IMG/VR virus record: IMGVR_UViG_3300035698_012584
Location: 1 to 28,269 of that record
Length of the DNA: 28,269 nt
Direction: 5' to 3' (one strand)
From: a virus
Numbering within the stretch: the first letter of the stretch is position 1; every line of letters starts with the position of its first letter. The position numbers and the translations under genes were made by a program. This document shows, one piece after another, positions 1-6,435 of this stretch. Below the pieces are notes generated by a model. It saw nothing but the letters and a program-made list of their open reading frames with translations. It was not told the origin of the DNA and did no database searches.

Positions 1-396
1 ATGACAACTGATTCAGAAATTGCAAAGGCTTCAATTTCTCAATTGGAAGAGATAAATGAATACGATGTGCCAAGCGATGAAGTATTAAAAAATGTTACAT
101 TTAAAATTGGGTTTGATTATAGTTGGGACACTTTAACTGAAATTGAAAATGACATTGATACTTATGACGTTTCAGATTTAACTAATATTATCAATGTTGA
201 TATGAAAGAACTTGTAATGAATTATTATAAGAAACTTATACTTTCATATATTGGTTATAGAAAAATCGAGATGATTCGAAATTGGTCTAATGAAAATGAA
301 GTTGAAGTGAATAGTATTTTCAATAATGAAGTTTTAACAGACGAAGAAAAATTAGAACAATTACAAAATTTTAATACTAATATAGATTTTATTTAA
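1..396 (+). CDS. hypothetical acidic protein, 131 aa
   Basis: No family is recognised. The frame opens with an ATG at the first base of the window, so neither the ribosome binding site nor the true start can be confirmed and the gene may extend upstream. The protein is acidic and helical-looking, rich in Asp, Glu, Asn and Ile, with no Cys, membrane segment or obvious catalytic motif. It ends 19 bp before the next gene and reads in the same direction, so it probably belongs to the same rightward unit as the leader-bearing proteins downstream. Unlike them it has no basic amino-terminal leader. That it is coding rests on its length, lack of interruption and codon use matching its neighbours. Confidence 0.7.
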   Translation: MTTDSEIAKASISQLEEINEYDVPSDEVLKNVTFKIGFDYSWDTLTEIENDIDTYDVSDLTNIINVDMKELVMNYYKKLILSYIGYRKIEMIRNWSNENEVEVNSIFNNEVLTDEEKLEQLQNFNTNIDFI

Positions 397-415
397 TATA
401 AAGGGGAATTATAAA

Positions 416-1105
416 ATGAAAATGAAAATAAGTATTAAAGAATTTAAAAAAATTAGAAGGAGTTTGAACGAGTCTAGTTCAAGGGTCAATAGATTAAGTG
501 TAATATTGAATAATTTAAAAGGAATTAATCCAGATGAACTAATTAAAATGTATAATGAGTTAAATAATGGTGAACTATCAGAAAAGTTATATGACCTAAT
601 AATAACTCCTTCTTCTGGTAGGGATTATTATTATGATTATAAGTTTAAAGGTTTAATTAATAAAGCCCTAATTTCTTTAAAGAAAGTTTTAGTTAAACTC
701 GGTATTGATATGGATAGTGAGGATAGAAGAAAATCTTTCTTTGATGATATTTATAACGAAAATTCTCAATTGAATGATGATATTATAGGCCTAACACTTG
801 ACCTTAAAGAAGTTGATAATAACGAATTTAAACATTGGGCGGATGCTAGAAATTTTGTTGACAAATATAATGTAACTAAAAAATTTATAAACGTCCTCAA
901 AAAACTTCCAACTAAAGAAATTCTTTCACTTCAAAAGTCTGGTATGGATAGAATAGAATATAAAGATATACCGCATGATGAAAGTATTTATGTGGCCGGA
1001 AGAATTAGTACATTCACAAGTGAATATGCTGTAACTATCTTTGAATTTGGTAGTAATAATTCTTGGACGTTTAATGTAAGTGTTTCATCTTCAAATCGAA
1101 TTTAA
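416..1105 (+). CDS. putative internal head protein with capsid-targeting-like leader, 229 aa
   Basis: The function is unknown. The start at 416 is supported by an AGGGGA ribosome binding site about 10 bp upstream. The first 19 residues (MKMKISIKEFKKIRRSLNE) form a basic amphipathic leader ending in Leu-Asn-Glu before Ser-Ser-Ser. This matches the [LI]xE site cut by the T4 prohead protease gp21 in internal proteins and in Alt. A nearly identical leader begins the protein at 14269. The body is mainly charged helices, and the last 40 residues are rich in Ser, Thr and aromatic residues like a small beta domain. I infer packaging in the head from the leader only. No enzymatic motif is visible. Confidence 0.75.
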   Translation: MKMKISIKEFKKIRRSLNESSSRVNRLSVILNNLKGINPDELIKMYNELNNGELSEKLYDLIITPSSGRDYYYDYKFKGLINKALISLKKVLVKLGIDMDSEDRRKSFFDDIYNENSQLNDDIIGLTLDLKEVDNNEFKHWADARNFVDKYNVTKKFINVLKKLPTKEILSLQKSGMDRIEYKDIPHDESIYVAGRISTFTSEYAVTIFEFGSNNSWTFNVSVSSSNRI

Positions 1106-1122
1106 TATAAGAGAGGATAAAA

Positions 1123-1494
1123 ATGAGAATAAATACTATTTTAATGATAAAAGAGGCTTTATCGAATAAAGAATACGGAGCTTTAGTAAAAAAAGATCCA
1201 GAATTAAGAGGTTATGATGATTATCATAATAATGAAAAAAAACCGCTTACACCATCAGCTCATATTTTCAGGGGTTCAATGGAAGATTTATTAAACAAAA
1301 TTCAGAATACAGACGACCAAAAAGAAAAAGATAAGTTAACTGATTTGTTATTAAACAATGCTGATAATTATTCAAAAGAAATAAATAAAGAAAGTAATGA
1401 ATATAGAATGGTGATGAAAATAATAAATGAGGTTAAAAAAGATAAGAATTCTTTTAAATCTTATTTAAAAGACCAGATTAATAAAATAAACTAA
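1123..1494 (+). CDS. small basic protein with possible capsid-targeting leader, 123 aa
   Basis: No family is recognised. A GAGAGGAT ribosome binding site lies just upstream of the ATG. The amino terminus (MRINTILMIKEALSNK) has an Ile-Lys-Glu followed by Ala, which fits the prohead protease consensus less strikingly than in the neighbouring genes. The rest is Lys/Asn/Glu-rich and almost entirely helical in character, with a Lys-rich carboxy terminus. Spacing to the genes on both sides is 15-17 bp, so all are probably co-transcribed. Small, basic, helical proteins are typical of phage internal head proteins, but this assignment is inference from context. Confidence 0.7.
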   Translation: MRINTILMIKEALSNKEYGALVKKDPELRGYDDYHNNEKKPLTPSAHIFRGSMEDLLNKIQNTDDQKEKDKLTDLLLNNADNYSKEINKESNEYRMVMKIINEVKKDKNSFKSYLKDQINKIN

Positions 1495-1509
1495 TTAAGG
1501 ATTTTAAAA

Positions 1510-2283
1510 ATGATAAATCAATTTAAAAAATTTTTATTTGAAAGTCTTGAATCTGATGATAAACAATTAAAAGAAGCTGAATATGAATATAAAAAGATTA
1601 TTGACGTAATTAATAAATGGATAGAACCGGGTTATGACCCCAGAATAATAAAGTTTAGTAATGACACAATTGCTATACAAAGACCCGGATATTATTTAAT
1701 TATTGTTAACGATTCAGGGAGTAATTCGATAGGTAGTTATGGAAGACTTGCAAATGGAACTCCGGGAATAGAACTTAGATATAAGTTTGATGATATGGAA
1801 GGTGCTCTTGACGGAATAGTTTTTGAATACAGATCAGTTTTTATTCATGAATATATTCACCATTTAGATTATATTCGGGCCAATGATAAAATGCCGGCTT
1901 CAAGAATTGATGACCGTTCATTTAAAAGTTTAAGAAAATATCATTCATCCCCATCAGAATATAATGCTTGGTATCAAGAAACACTTCATATACATGAAGA
2001 TTTATTATATGATGTAATTACTAATCTGAGTAGTAATATTAAAAAGGGTGTTAAAACTAAAGAAGCAGCACTTAATATTATAACAAAAGCCTATAACCTA
2101 GATGATTATGAAAACTGGAGAGAATCCCTAAAGAACTGGCACCAAGTAGAAATGTTTTTAACTGATAAATATAATAAAAAATGGAATAGAAGATTATACA
2201 GATATTGGAAAAGCTTAATCCCCAGAATACAAAAAGCTTTTGATGAAGTTACGGAGGATTTTAAAAGTGATAAATCAATTTAA
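1510..2283 (+). CDS. HExxH metallopeptidase-like protein with capsid-targeting-like leader, 257 aa
   Basis: Residues 113-117 read HEYIH, followed by His-Leu-Asp, a classic zincin zinc-binding helix. About 33 residues on, SPSEYNAWYQE (148-158) offers Glu150 or Glu157 as the third ligand, as in gluzincin-type peptidases. Before the active-site helix lies a beta-rich region (44-95), as expected for the zincin fold. The amino terminus is a separate leader, MINQFKKFLFE followed by Ser, with a Leu-Phe-Glu site like those cut by T4-type prohead protease. The leader and ribosome binding site are repeated almost exactly at the next gene. I infer a peptidase carried in the head and perhaps injected. 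The substrate is unknown, and a non-catalytic structural role is possible. Confidence 0.75.
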   Translation: MINQFKKFLFESLESDDKQLKEAEYEYKKIIDVINKWIEPGYDPRIIKFSNDTIAIQRPGYYLIIVNDSGSNSIGSYGRLANGTPGIELRYKFDDMEGALDGIVFEYRSVFIHEYIHHLDYIRANDKMPASRIDDRSFKSLRKYHSSPSEYNAWYQETLHIHEDLLYDVITNLSSNIKKGVKTKEAALNIITKAYNLDDYENWRESLKNWHQVEMFLTDKYNKKWNRRLYRYWKSLIPRIQKAFDEVTEDFKSDKSI

Positions 2284-3241
2284 AAAATTTTTAAATAAAC
2301 AGTTGGATGAGTCCAGAAAAAATCCAGACTTAAATCCGAAAGTACCAGCGTACCAACAATTATTAAAATATAAAAATAATAAAGATATATTTATTTCATT
2401 TACTGGAATAAATAAACTTGGTATTAATCCGGACAGTGGGTTTGATACTCCTTTGGGAATTTATACATATCCATTAAAAGAAATTATTAAATCTTCATCT
2501 GAAAATGGCAGAGCATGGAAAAGTGAACAAAGATTGAATGTTCCTTATGCTGGAAATGCAAATTATATAAATATAATACAACTCAATAAAACAGCAGGAC
2601 GTTTTATTGATGATGCTTATAAATATAACTCAAAAGATTTTGATGATGATTTTGCTATATTATGCAAACTTTACGGTGATGGTCCAAAAATGTTATTGCA
2701 TGATGCAAAGACAGAAGCAAATATTAAAAACCCATTTGGCTATATGTGGTATATAACCTCTAAAATAGCTGAACATAAATTTCCAAATGATCGCACTAAA
2801 AAAATAACTTATTGGAATAAAATTTTTAGAAAAGATTTGGGTATTATTGGAGTTGCAGATAAGTTCGGTCAAGGTATAATTCATCAAGCTGAACCTATTC
2901 AAGCAGTATTTTTTAGTTTAACTGACTTAACTGTACTAGATAGAATTTTAAATAAAAATTATCAAGCTGAAAAAGATTTATTATATCTTAGTTTGAACAC
3001 AAATATAATAAGTAAAAAAAGAATAAATCCACTAACATACTTTCTTGAACTTAAGTTTGAAAAACGTCATGGATATGAAATTAAACAACTTGTTAAAAAA
3101 GCTTCGTTCAAATTAAAAACATTAACTAGTGATGATATTGCAGGAGCTGAAAATATTATAAATAATTTAGAGTCAACTATAAATAATATTGATAACACTA
3201 AAGTAAAAATTAAAAGACCAAAATTTGATAAAGGAGTTTAA
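2267..3241 (+). CDS. enzyme-like protein of unknown family with capsid-targeting-like leader, 324 aa
   Basis: The start is a GTG at 2267, placed by the GGAGG at 2253-2257 and by identity of its leader (MINQFKKFLNKQLDE then Ser) with that of the preceding gene. It overlaps that gene by 17 bp. An in-frame ATG at 2240 lies inside the previous gene and lacks this support. Conserved-looking blocks are IFISFT (41-46), LGINP (51-55), TPLGIYTYPL (61-70) and GIIHQAEPIQAVFF (203-216). The first blocks loosely recall the H-x-T ... G-x-Y layout of ADP-ribosyltransferases, and T4 Alt is such an enzyme packaged through the same kind of leader. The similarity is weak: the canonical His is absent (Ser at that place), so the function stays unassigned. 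Confidence 0.75.
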   Translation: MINQFKKFLNKQLDESRKNPDLNPKVPAYQQLLKYKNNKDIFISFTGINKLGINPDSGFDTPLGIYTYPLKEIIKSSSENGRAWKSEQRLNVPYAGNANYINIIQLNKTAGRFIDDAYKYNSKDFDDDFAILCKLYGDGPKMLLHDAKTEANIKNPFGYMWYITSKIAEHKFPNDRTKKITYWNKIFRKDLGIIGVADKFGQGIIHQAEPIQAVFFSLTDLTVLDRILNKNYQAEKDLLYLSLNTNIISKKRINPLTYFLELKFEKRHGYEIKQLVKKASFKLKTLTSDDIAGAENIINNLESTINNIDNTKVKIKRPKFDKGV

Positions 3242-3245
3242 TATA

Positions 3246-4220
3246 ATGGACAATAATACAATTAATAAACAATTCGGAGAATTAGCTTGGAAGAACGAAG
3301 CAGATAAATTAAGATCATTTATAAAAAAATATCAATATAAAATAACTTCAGACGAAGCAGACGAAGCTTATTTTAATTCAGCAAAACGTGGAAATACTGA
3401 AGTGATTGAAGTATTACTTGATACTGATTGGTGGAGTCCGAGCGGTGATTATAATAAGGCTATAGAAGTAGCAGTTTCTAACGGTGAGCTGGAAGTTGTA
3501 GAACTTTTATTAAATTCAAAAAACTTTAAACTTGGTTCAGCAAAAAATGATGTTATATGGGGTTTAATGAGAAATGAAACTCCGAAGGCTGTGGAATTAG
3601 TTAAATCAATAATAGAATGGGAAGAAGTTAAAGAAGATAACCATTTTAATCAATATTATATGCAGAATGTTAAAGACTGGTTAGAAAAACAAGATAATAA
3701 AGAACCAGAAAGTCAAGATGATGAATCTCCTGTTGATGATGGTTGGGAAGAAATGCCTTATTCATCTGAAGACTTTGAAAGTATAAAAACAAAAATTACA
3801 AAAATGATTGAAGATAATAGTTGGTTTGTTGAGGATGATAGTTCTGAAAATAATATAACTTTTGCATCAAGAGAATATGGTGATACTTATAATGAAAAAC
3901 CAGGAAAACGTGATAAAACTGAAGCAAATAAAATTATGTATAATTTAAAAGATTACTATCCAGATTTAGTAATAGTTGGTTCTACTGTTGATGAATGGGT
4001 TCAAGTTACAGTAAGAAATAAAAAAAATAATAAACCTGTTAATGAACAAAGACATACATGGAATATTTATGACCCAGAAAGACAGAAAAAAATAAGACAA
4101 AAAATAGACAAACAACTTAATAAAGATAAAGAAATTAAAACCGTTGAAGATAGATGGGTAAATTTAGTTGGTAAGGATTTAACTGAAGCTGTAAAAAAAT
4201 ATATTATAAAGAGGATATAA
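3246..4220 (+). CDS. ankyrin-repeat protein, 324 aa
   Basis: Residues 38-60 (DEAYFNSAKRGNTEVIEVLL) and 69-92 (KAIEVAVSNGELEVVELLL) are two clear ankyrin repeats, and degenerate helices on both sides (about 14-37 and 101-125) may extend the solenoid. An acidic linker (150-178) follows, then a mixed domain (180-260) and a basic carboxy terminus (260-324) rich in Lys and Arg. The start at 3246 has AAAGGAG about 9 bp upstream. An upstream in-frame ATG at 3225 lies inside the previous gene and is not preferred. Ankyrin repeats bind other proteins, so a host or virion partner is likely, but none can be named. Unlike its neighbours it lacks the basic leader. Confidence 0.8.
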   Translation: MDNNTINKQFGELAWKNEADKLRSFIKKYQYKITSDEADEAYFNSAKRGNTEVIEVLLDTDWWSPSGDYNKAIEVAVSNGELEVVELLLNSKNFKLGSAKNDVIWGLMRNETPKAVELVKSIIEWEEVKEDNHFNQYYMQNVKDWLEKQDNKEPESQDDESPVDDGWEEMPYSSEDFESIKTKITKMIEDNSWFVEDDSSENNITFASREYGDTYNEKPGKRDKTEANKIMYNLKDYYPDLVIVGSTVDEWVQVTVRNKKNNKPVNEQRHTWNIYDPERQKKIRQKIDKQLNKDKEIKTVEDRWVNLVGKDLTEAVKKYIIKRI

Positions 4221-4583
4221 ATGAAAATTCTAACTTTGATAAGGAATAATGCAAAAGGTATAAAATTACAATTATATGATGGAAATAATAATTTAATAGA
4301 TTTTACCGATTATACTTATGAAAATATTTTTTTAAAAGCAAAAAAAGAAGACGAACTTATTGAAACTGTTTATGCACTTAATATTACCGGATCACTTATG
4401 ACGGAAGGAACTTTAAATTGGATCTCTTTTGATTTTAATTCAACCATCTTTGATACATTAGATAATGATACATATATTTGTGAAGTTATTATAGAAAAGA
4501 CCCCATCTAGTTTTGTTAACGCCAACATAGATGGGACCAGAGAATATAGATTTAAATTAATTATAGTGGATAGTTTTATTTAA
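4221..4583 (+). CDS. probable baseplate/fibre beta-sandwich protein, 120 aa
   Basis: The ATG directly abuts the previous stop, with GAGGAT as ribosome binding site. The whole protein looks like a single beta-sandwich: alternating hydrophobic strands, an early LQLYDGNNNLIDFTDY strand pair, then a strand series ending in EYRFKLIIVDSFI. This pattern resembles the amino-terminal domain of BppU-type baseplate upper proteins found in many phages, where it anchors receptor-binding parts. That is a fold-level resemblance judged by eye, not a firm homology. Its last 8 bp overlap the convergent gene at 4576-5409. The coding region contains a strong RNA hairpin at 4502-4535. Confidence 0.65.
   Translation: MKILTLIRNNAKGIKLQLYDGNNNLIDFTDYTYENIFLKAKKEDELIETVYALNITGSLMTEGTLNWISFDFNSTIFDTLDNDTYICEVIIEKTPSSFVNANIDGTREYRFKLIIVDSFI
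4502..4535 (+). other. 12-bp bulged stem-loop inside a gene
   Basis: CCCATCTA (4502-4509) pairs perfectly with TAGATGGG (4528-4535). TGTT (4514-4517) then pairs with AACA (4524-4527) around the loop AACGCC, leaving a 4-nt bulge. There is no T-run after it, so it is not a normal intrinsic terminator. It sits about 50 bp before the stop of the 120-aa gene and the convergent gene end. Three G:C pairs at the base are unusual in such AT-rich DNA. Confidence 0.6.
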
Positions 4584-5409
4584 TTGGTTTAACTTCATCT
4601 GGAATATCGTAATCTTTAAATATCAATGATAAAAGAAAATTTTCTAATATATTTTCCAGTTTATTATAATATTTAAACTTACTAGTGATAATATAAGCAT
4701 ATAAACTTTCAAACGAATTCCAGTCTTTTTTCTGGAATTCGTTTCCCATAAAGAATTCCCAAATATAGTTCCAATCATTAGAAATAAACTCTTTATTTTT
4801 TATTTTAAAGTGCTTATTTAATATTTCCGGATTCACTTTATTCTTTCTTGAGGTTGTTTTAATAAATAATCCATCATCAGTTGAAATATATTGTTTATAT
4901 TCAACCAATTCATCTTTAATGTAAACTTCATCAAAAGCCAGTTCCTTTAAAATACTATAAAACAAATAATTTTTAATTAAAGATTTATATTTACTAGTAT
5001 TTTTTTCTGGTGCCCATTTGGTCAATTCGGCATAATCCAATCCAGCTTCAAAAAACATAAAATCTACTTGAACATAATGACCTTTATTTCCATATTGTTC
5101 AACCACAACTGACATAATTGTACCGAAATATTTTTTTTCTAGGTTCAGGTTCAGACAGTTAAACATCCAAGATAATACTTTTTTATCTACTGGATAGTTA
5201 GAAGTAAAACCCCATCTATTTTTAATTTCTTTCCAATCTAACCCAATATCCAAATCTCCTGAAGAAGAATCCTTTTTTAATGCGGATCCAAGCAATTGGT
5301 ACTTTCCGCCAGATATTTTTTTGATTATAGGTTCTACATTATATTTAAGTGTACCTTTAATATATTTCTGTTCAATTGGTTCTACATTTTTAAACGCATT
5401 ACCACCCAT
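4576..5409 (-). CDS. nucleotidyltransferase-like protein, 277 aa
   Basis: The protein has the signature of the polymerase-beta nucleotidyltransferase fold: Gly41-Ser42 (LLGSALK), then Asp52-Leu-Asp54 in GDLDIGLDWK, and a third acidic residue at about Asp116 in HYVQVDFMF. The amino terminus MGGNAFKN resembles a group of phage and giant-virus NTases that start with MGG-x-AF. Substrate (RNA, protein or small molecule) is not predictable. It is the last gene of a leftward three-gene operon. GGAGG lies just upstream, at the end of the preceding gene, which suggests translational coupling. The reading frame contains a perfect 13-bp palindrome at 4711-4744. A catalytic role is likely since all three acidic residues are present. 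Confidence 0.8.
   Translation of the reverse strand: MGGNAFKNVEPIEQKYIKGTLKYNVEPIIKKISGGKYQLLGSALKKDSSSGDLDIGLDWKEIKNRWGFTSNYPVDKKVLSWMFNCLNLNLEKKYFGTIMSVVVEQYGNKGHYVQVDFMFFEAGLDYAELTKWAPEKNTSKYKSLIKNYLFYSILKELAFDEVYIKDELVEYKQYISTDDGLFIKTTSRKNKVNPEILNKHFKIKNKEFISNDWNYIWEFFMGNEFQKKDWNSFESLYAYIITSKFKYYNKLENILENFLLSLIFKDYDIPDEVKPIK
4711..4744. repeat. perfect 13-bp inverted repeat with 8-nt loop
   Basis: AAACGAATTCCAG at 4711-4723 is the exact reverse complement of CTGGAATTCGTTT at 4732-4744, with loop TCTTTTTT. It lies within the nucleotidyltransferase-like gene, so its mRNA would carry a 13-bp stem. It is not followed by a T-run on either strand, so it is not a standard terminator. Confidence 0.85.
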
Positions 5410-5410
5410 T

Positions 5411-5911
5411 TTAAATTACCTCCAATGCTGTTATTGATTTATAAAAAACAGTTTCTTTCTTCTCTTGTTCAATATAACGTAAAGTATCATTTATAGTAAA
5501 TAATAGATTCGGATAATCAGCTCCACAAGTTGTAGTAGTTATATTAGTTTTTAAAAAATAATTTGCACCTTTAATTATTTTTTTGATTTCAGTTTCACTC
5601 AGCCCGCATTCTTTACTACTCCAAACGTATGGCATAGAGACCCTAGAGTGTTTTGGTGTATTAAAATTAATAATTATTTTAAACTCATCAAACCGCATCC
5701 GTTTATCGTAAATATAATCGTTTTTTATTGCTAAGGTTAACCCACAATTTTTTTTTGAATTATAATTATTACCCAAGTTGAAAGTTGCATTATAGTTTAT
5801 TAAACTATAATTTTCAAACCCATAAGTTAAAATTTCATCTATTAAGTTGACACAGATCTCATGTTTCCTACTAAACTCTTTTAACTCCTCTGTTCTGGTT
5901 CTTCTGTACAT
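5411..5911 (-). CDS. hypothetical protein, 166 aa
   Basis: No family is recognised. The start at 5911 has an AAGGAGG ribosome binding site. The protein begins with a charged helix (TRTEELKEFSRKHE), followed by alternating strands and helices. It has three Cys residues in the visible body (about 20, 56 and 102) plus one in TTTCGADYPN, none arranged as a metal site. It is the middle gene of the leftward operon, separated by 1 bp from the nucleotidyltransferase-like gene and by 14 bp from the gene before it. Tight packing suggests a shared task, but nothing in the sequence shows which. Confidence 0.7.
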   Translation of the reverse strand: MYRRTRTEELKEFSRKHEICVNLIDEILTYGFENYSLINYNATFNLGNNYNSKKNCGLTLAIKNDYIYDKRMRFDEFKIIINFNTPKHSRVSMPYVWSSKECGLSETEIKKIIKGANYFLKTNITTTTCGADYPNLLFTINDTLRYIEQEKKETVFYKSITALEVI

Positions 5912-5925
5912 TTTTAAATACCTCC

Positions 5926-6294
5926 TTAAATTTCATCTATTATTTTATTTAATACAACTTTACCAAAATTATCAAAAAACTTTTTAGACTTGTCAAAAAT
6001 TATATTTATGGTTGGGTCATTAGCTCCAAATAAATTCAAATTTAATACTTGGGGTTTATGCTTATTCCAAAATGTTACTTTATATCTATACTTTTCTATT
6101 CTTTCAAAATTATCTATATCATAAGTTTTTATTAAATATACTTCTAAGGTGGGACAATTTTTATAATCGTCATCGGTTTTCATAATATGAATTGATTGCC
6201 ATTTCATTTTCCGGCTTTTGATTACAAAATTACTGAATTTTTCTAGTTTTAAATACTCTTCCATTTCATTAAAAAATAAATTTACAAAATCCAT
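5926..6294 (-). CDS. hypothetical early protein, 122 aa
   Basis: First gene of the leftward operon, starting about 35 bp downstream of promoter A, with GGAGG at 6304-6308 on the + coordinate. The protein is Lys/Phe/Asn-rich, with a helical start (DFVNLFFNEMEEYLKLEKF) and a beta-rich middle; no motif is recognised. Its own strong early-type promoter suggests expression soon after infection, as for phage host-takeover genes. That role is inference from promoter class only. Confidence 0.7.
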   Translation of the reverse strand: MDFVNLFFNEMEEYLKLEKFSNFVIKSRKMKWQSIHIMKTDDDYKNCPTLEVYLIKTYDIDNFERIEKYRYKVTFWNKHKPQVLNLNLFGANDPTINIIFDKSKKFFDNFGKVVLNKIIDEI

Positions 6295-6329
6295 TCTAAA
6301 TTACCTCCATACACTTATTCTATAATATA

Positions 6330-6359
6330 ATTATACACCAACCACGTACCGTTGTACAA
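6330..6359 (-). promoter_or_regulatory. early-type promoter A (leftward)
   Basis: On the minus strand TTGTAC (6354-6359), an 18-bp spacer and TATAAT (6330-6335) form a sigma70-type promoter. It matches promoters B, C and D in this window, including the upstream AAATAAA block. It drives the operon 6294 to 4576. Confidence 0.8.
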
Positions 6360-6388
6360 TTTATTTTCAAAGGAAGGTAACGTGGTAT

Positions 6389-6396
6389 TATAAATA
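6389..6396 (+). promoter_or_regulatory. T4-type late promoter octamer
   Basis: TATAAATA in the extended context TTATAAATAAT, shared with the sites at 20024, 22525 and 23371. In T4 this octamer alone is the late promoter, recognised by the gp55 late sigma with the sliding clamp. Here it faces the 51-aa gene and the tail spike, a gene class normally expressed late. Confidence 0.75.
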
Positions 6397-6399
6397 ATG

Positions 6400-6429
6400 G
6401 TGTACAAATTAAGTTTTTTAGTGTATAAT
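6400..6429 (+). promoter_or_regulatory. early-type promoter E (rightward)
   Basis: GTGTAC (6400-6405), an 18-bp spacer and TATAAT (6424-6429) preceded by TG, with the same spacing as promoters A, B and D. The predicted transcript start, about 7 bp after the -10 box, falls on the ATG at 6436, so the message may be leaderless. Confidence 0.6.
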
Positions 6430-6435
6430 TATATT

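Noticed and set aside
2240-2266. Upstream ATG extending the 324-aa cargo-like gene by 9 codons
   Set aside because: The GTG at 2267 has a well-placed GGAGG and gives a leader identical to that of the previous gene. The ATG at 2240 has neither.
2618-2625. Extra TATAAATA octamer
   Set aside because: Lies within a coding region, as do those at 3178, 15647 and 25628. Several such matches are expected by chance at this AT content. The one at 3178, about 60 bp before the ankyrin gene, remains a weak possibility.
5296-5496. Rightward 66-codon frame
   Set aside because: Antisense across the junction of two well-supported leftward genes, with a hydrophobic composition typical of antisense shadows in AT-rich DNA.
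6397-6435. Upstream ATG for the small basic protein
   Set aside because: This stretch coincides with the -35 to -10 interval of promoter E and has no ribosome binding site.
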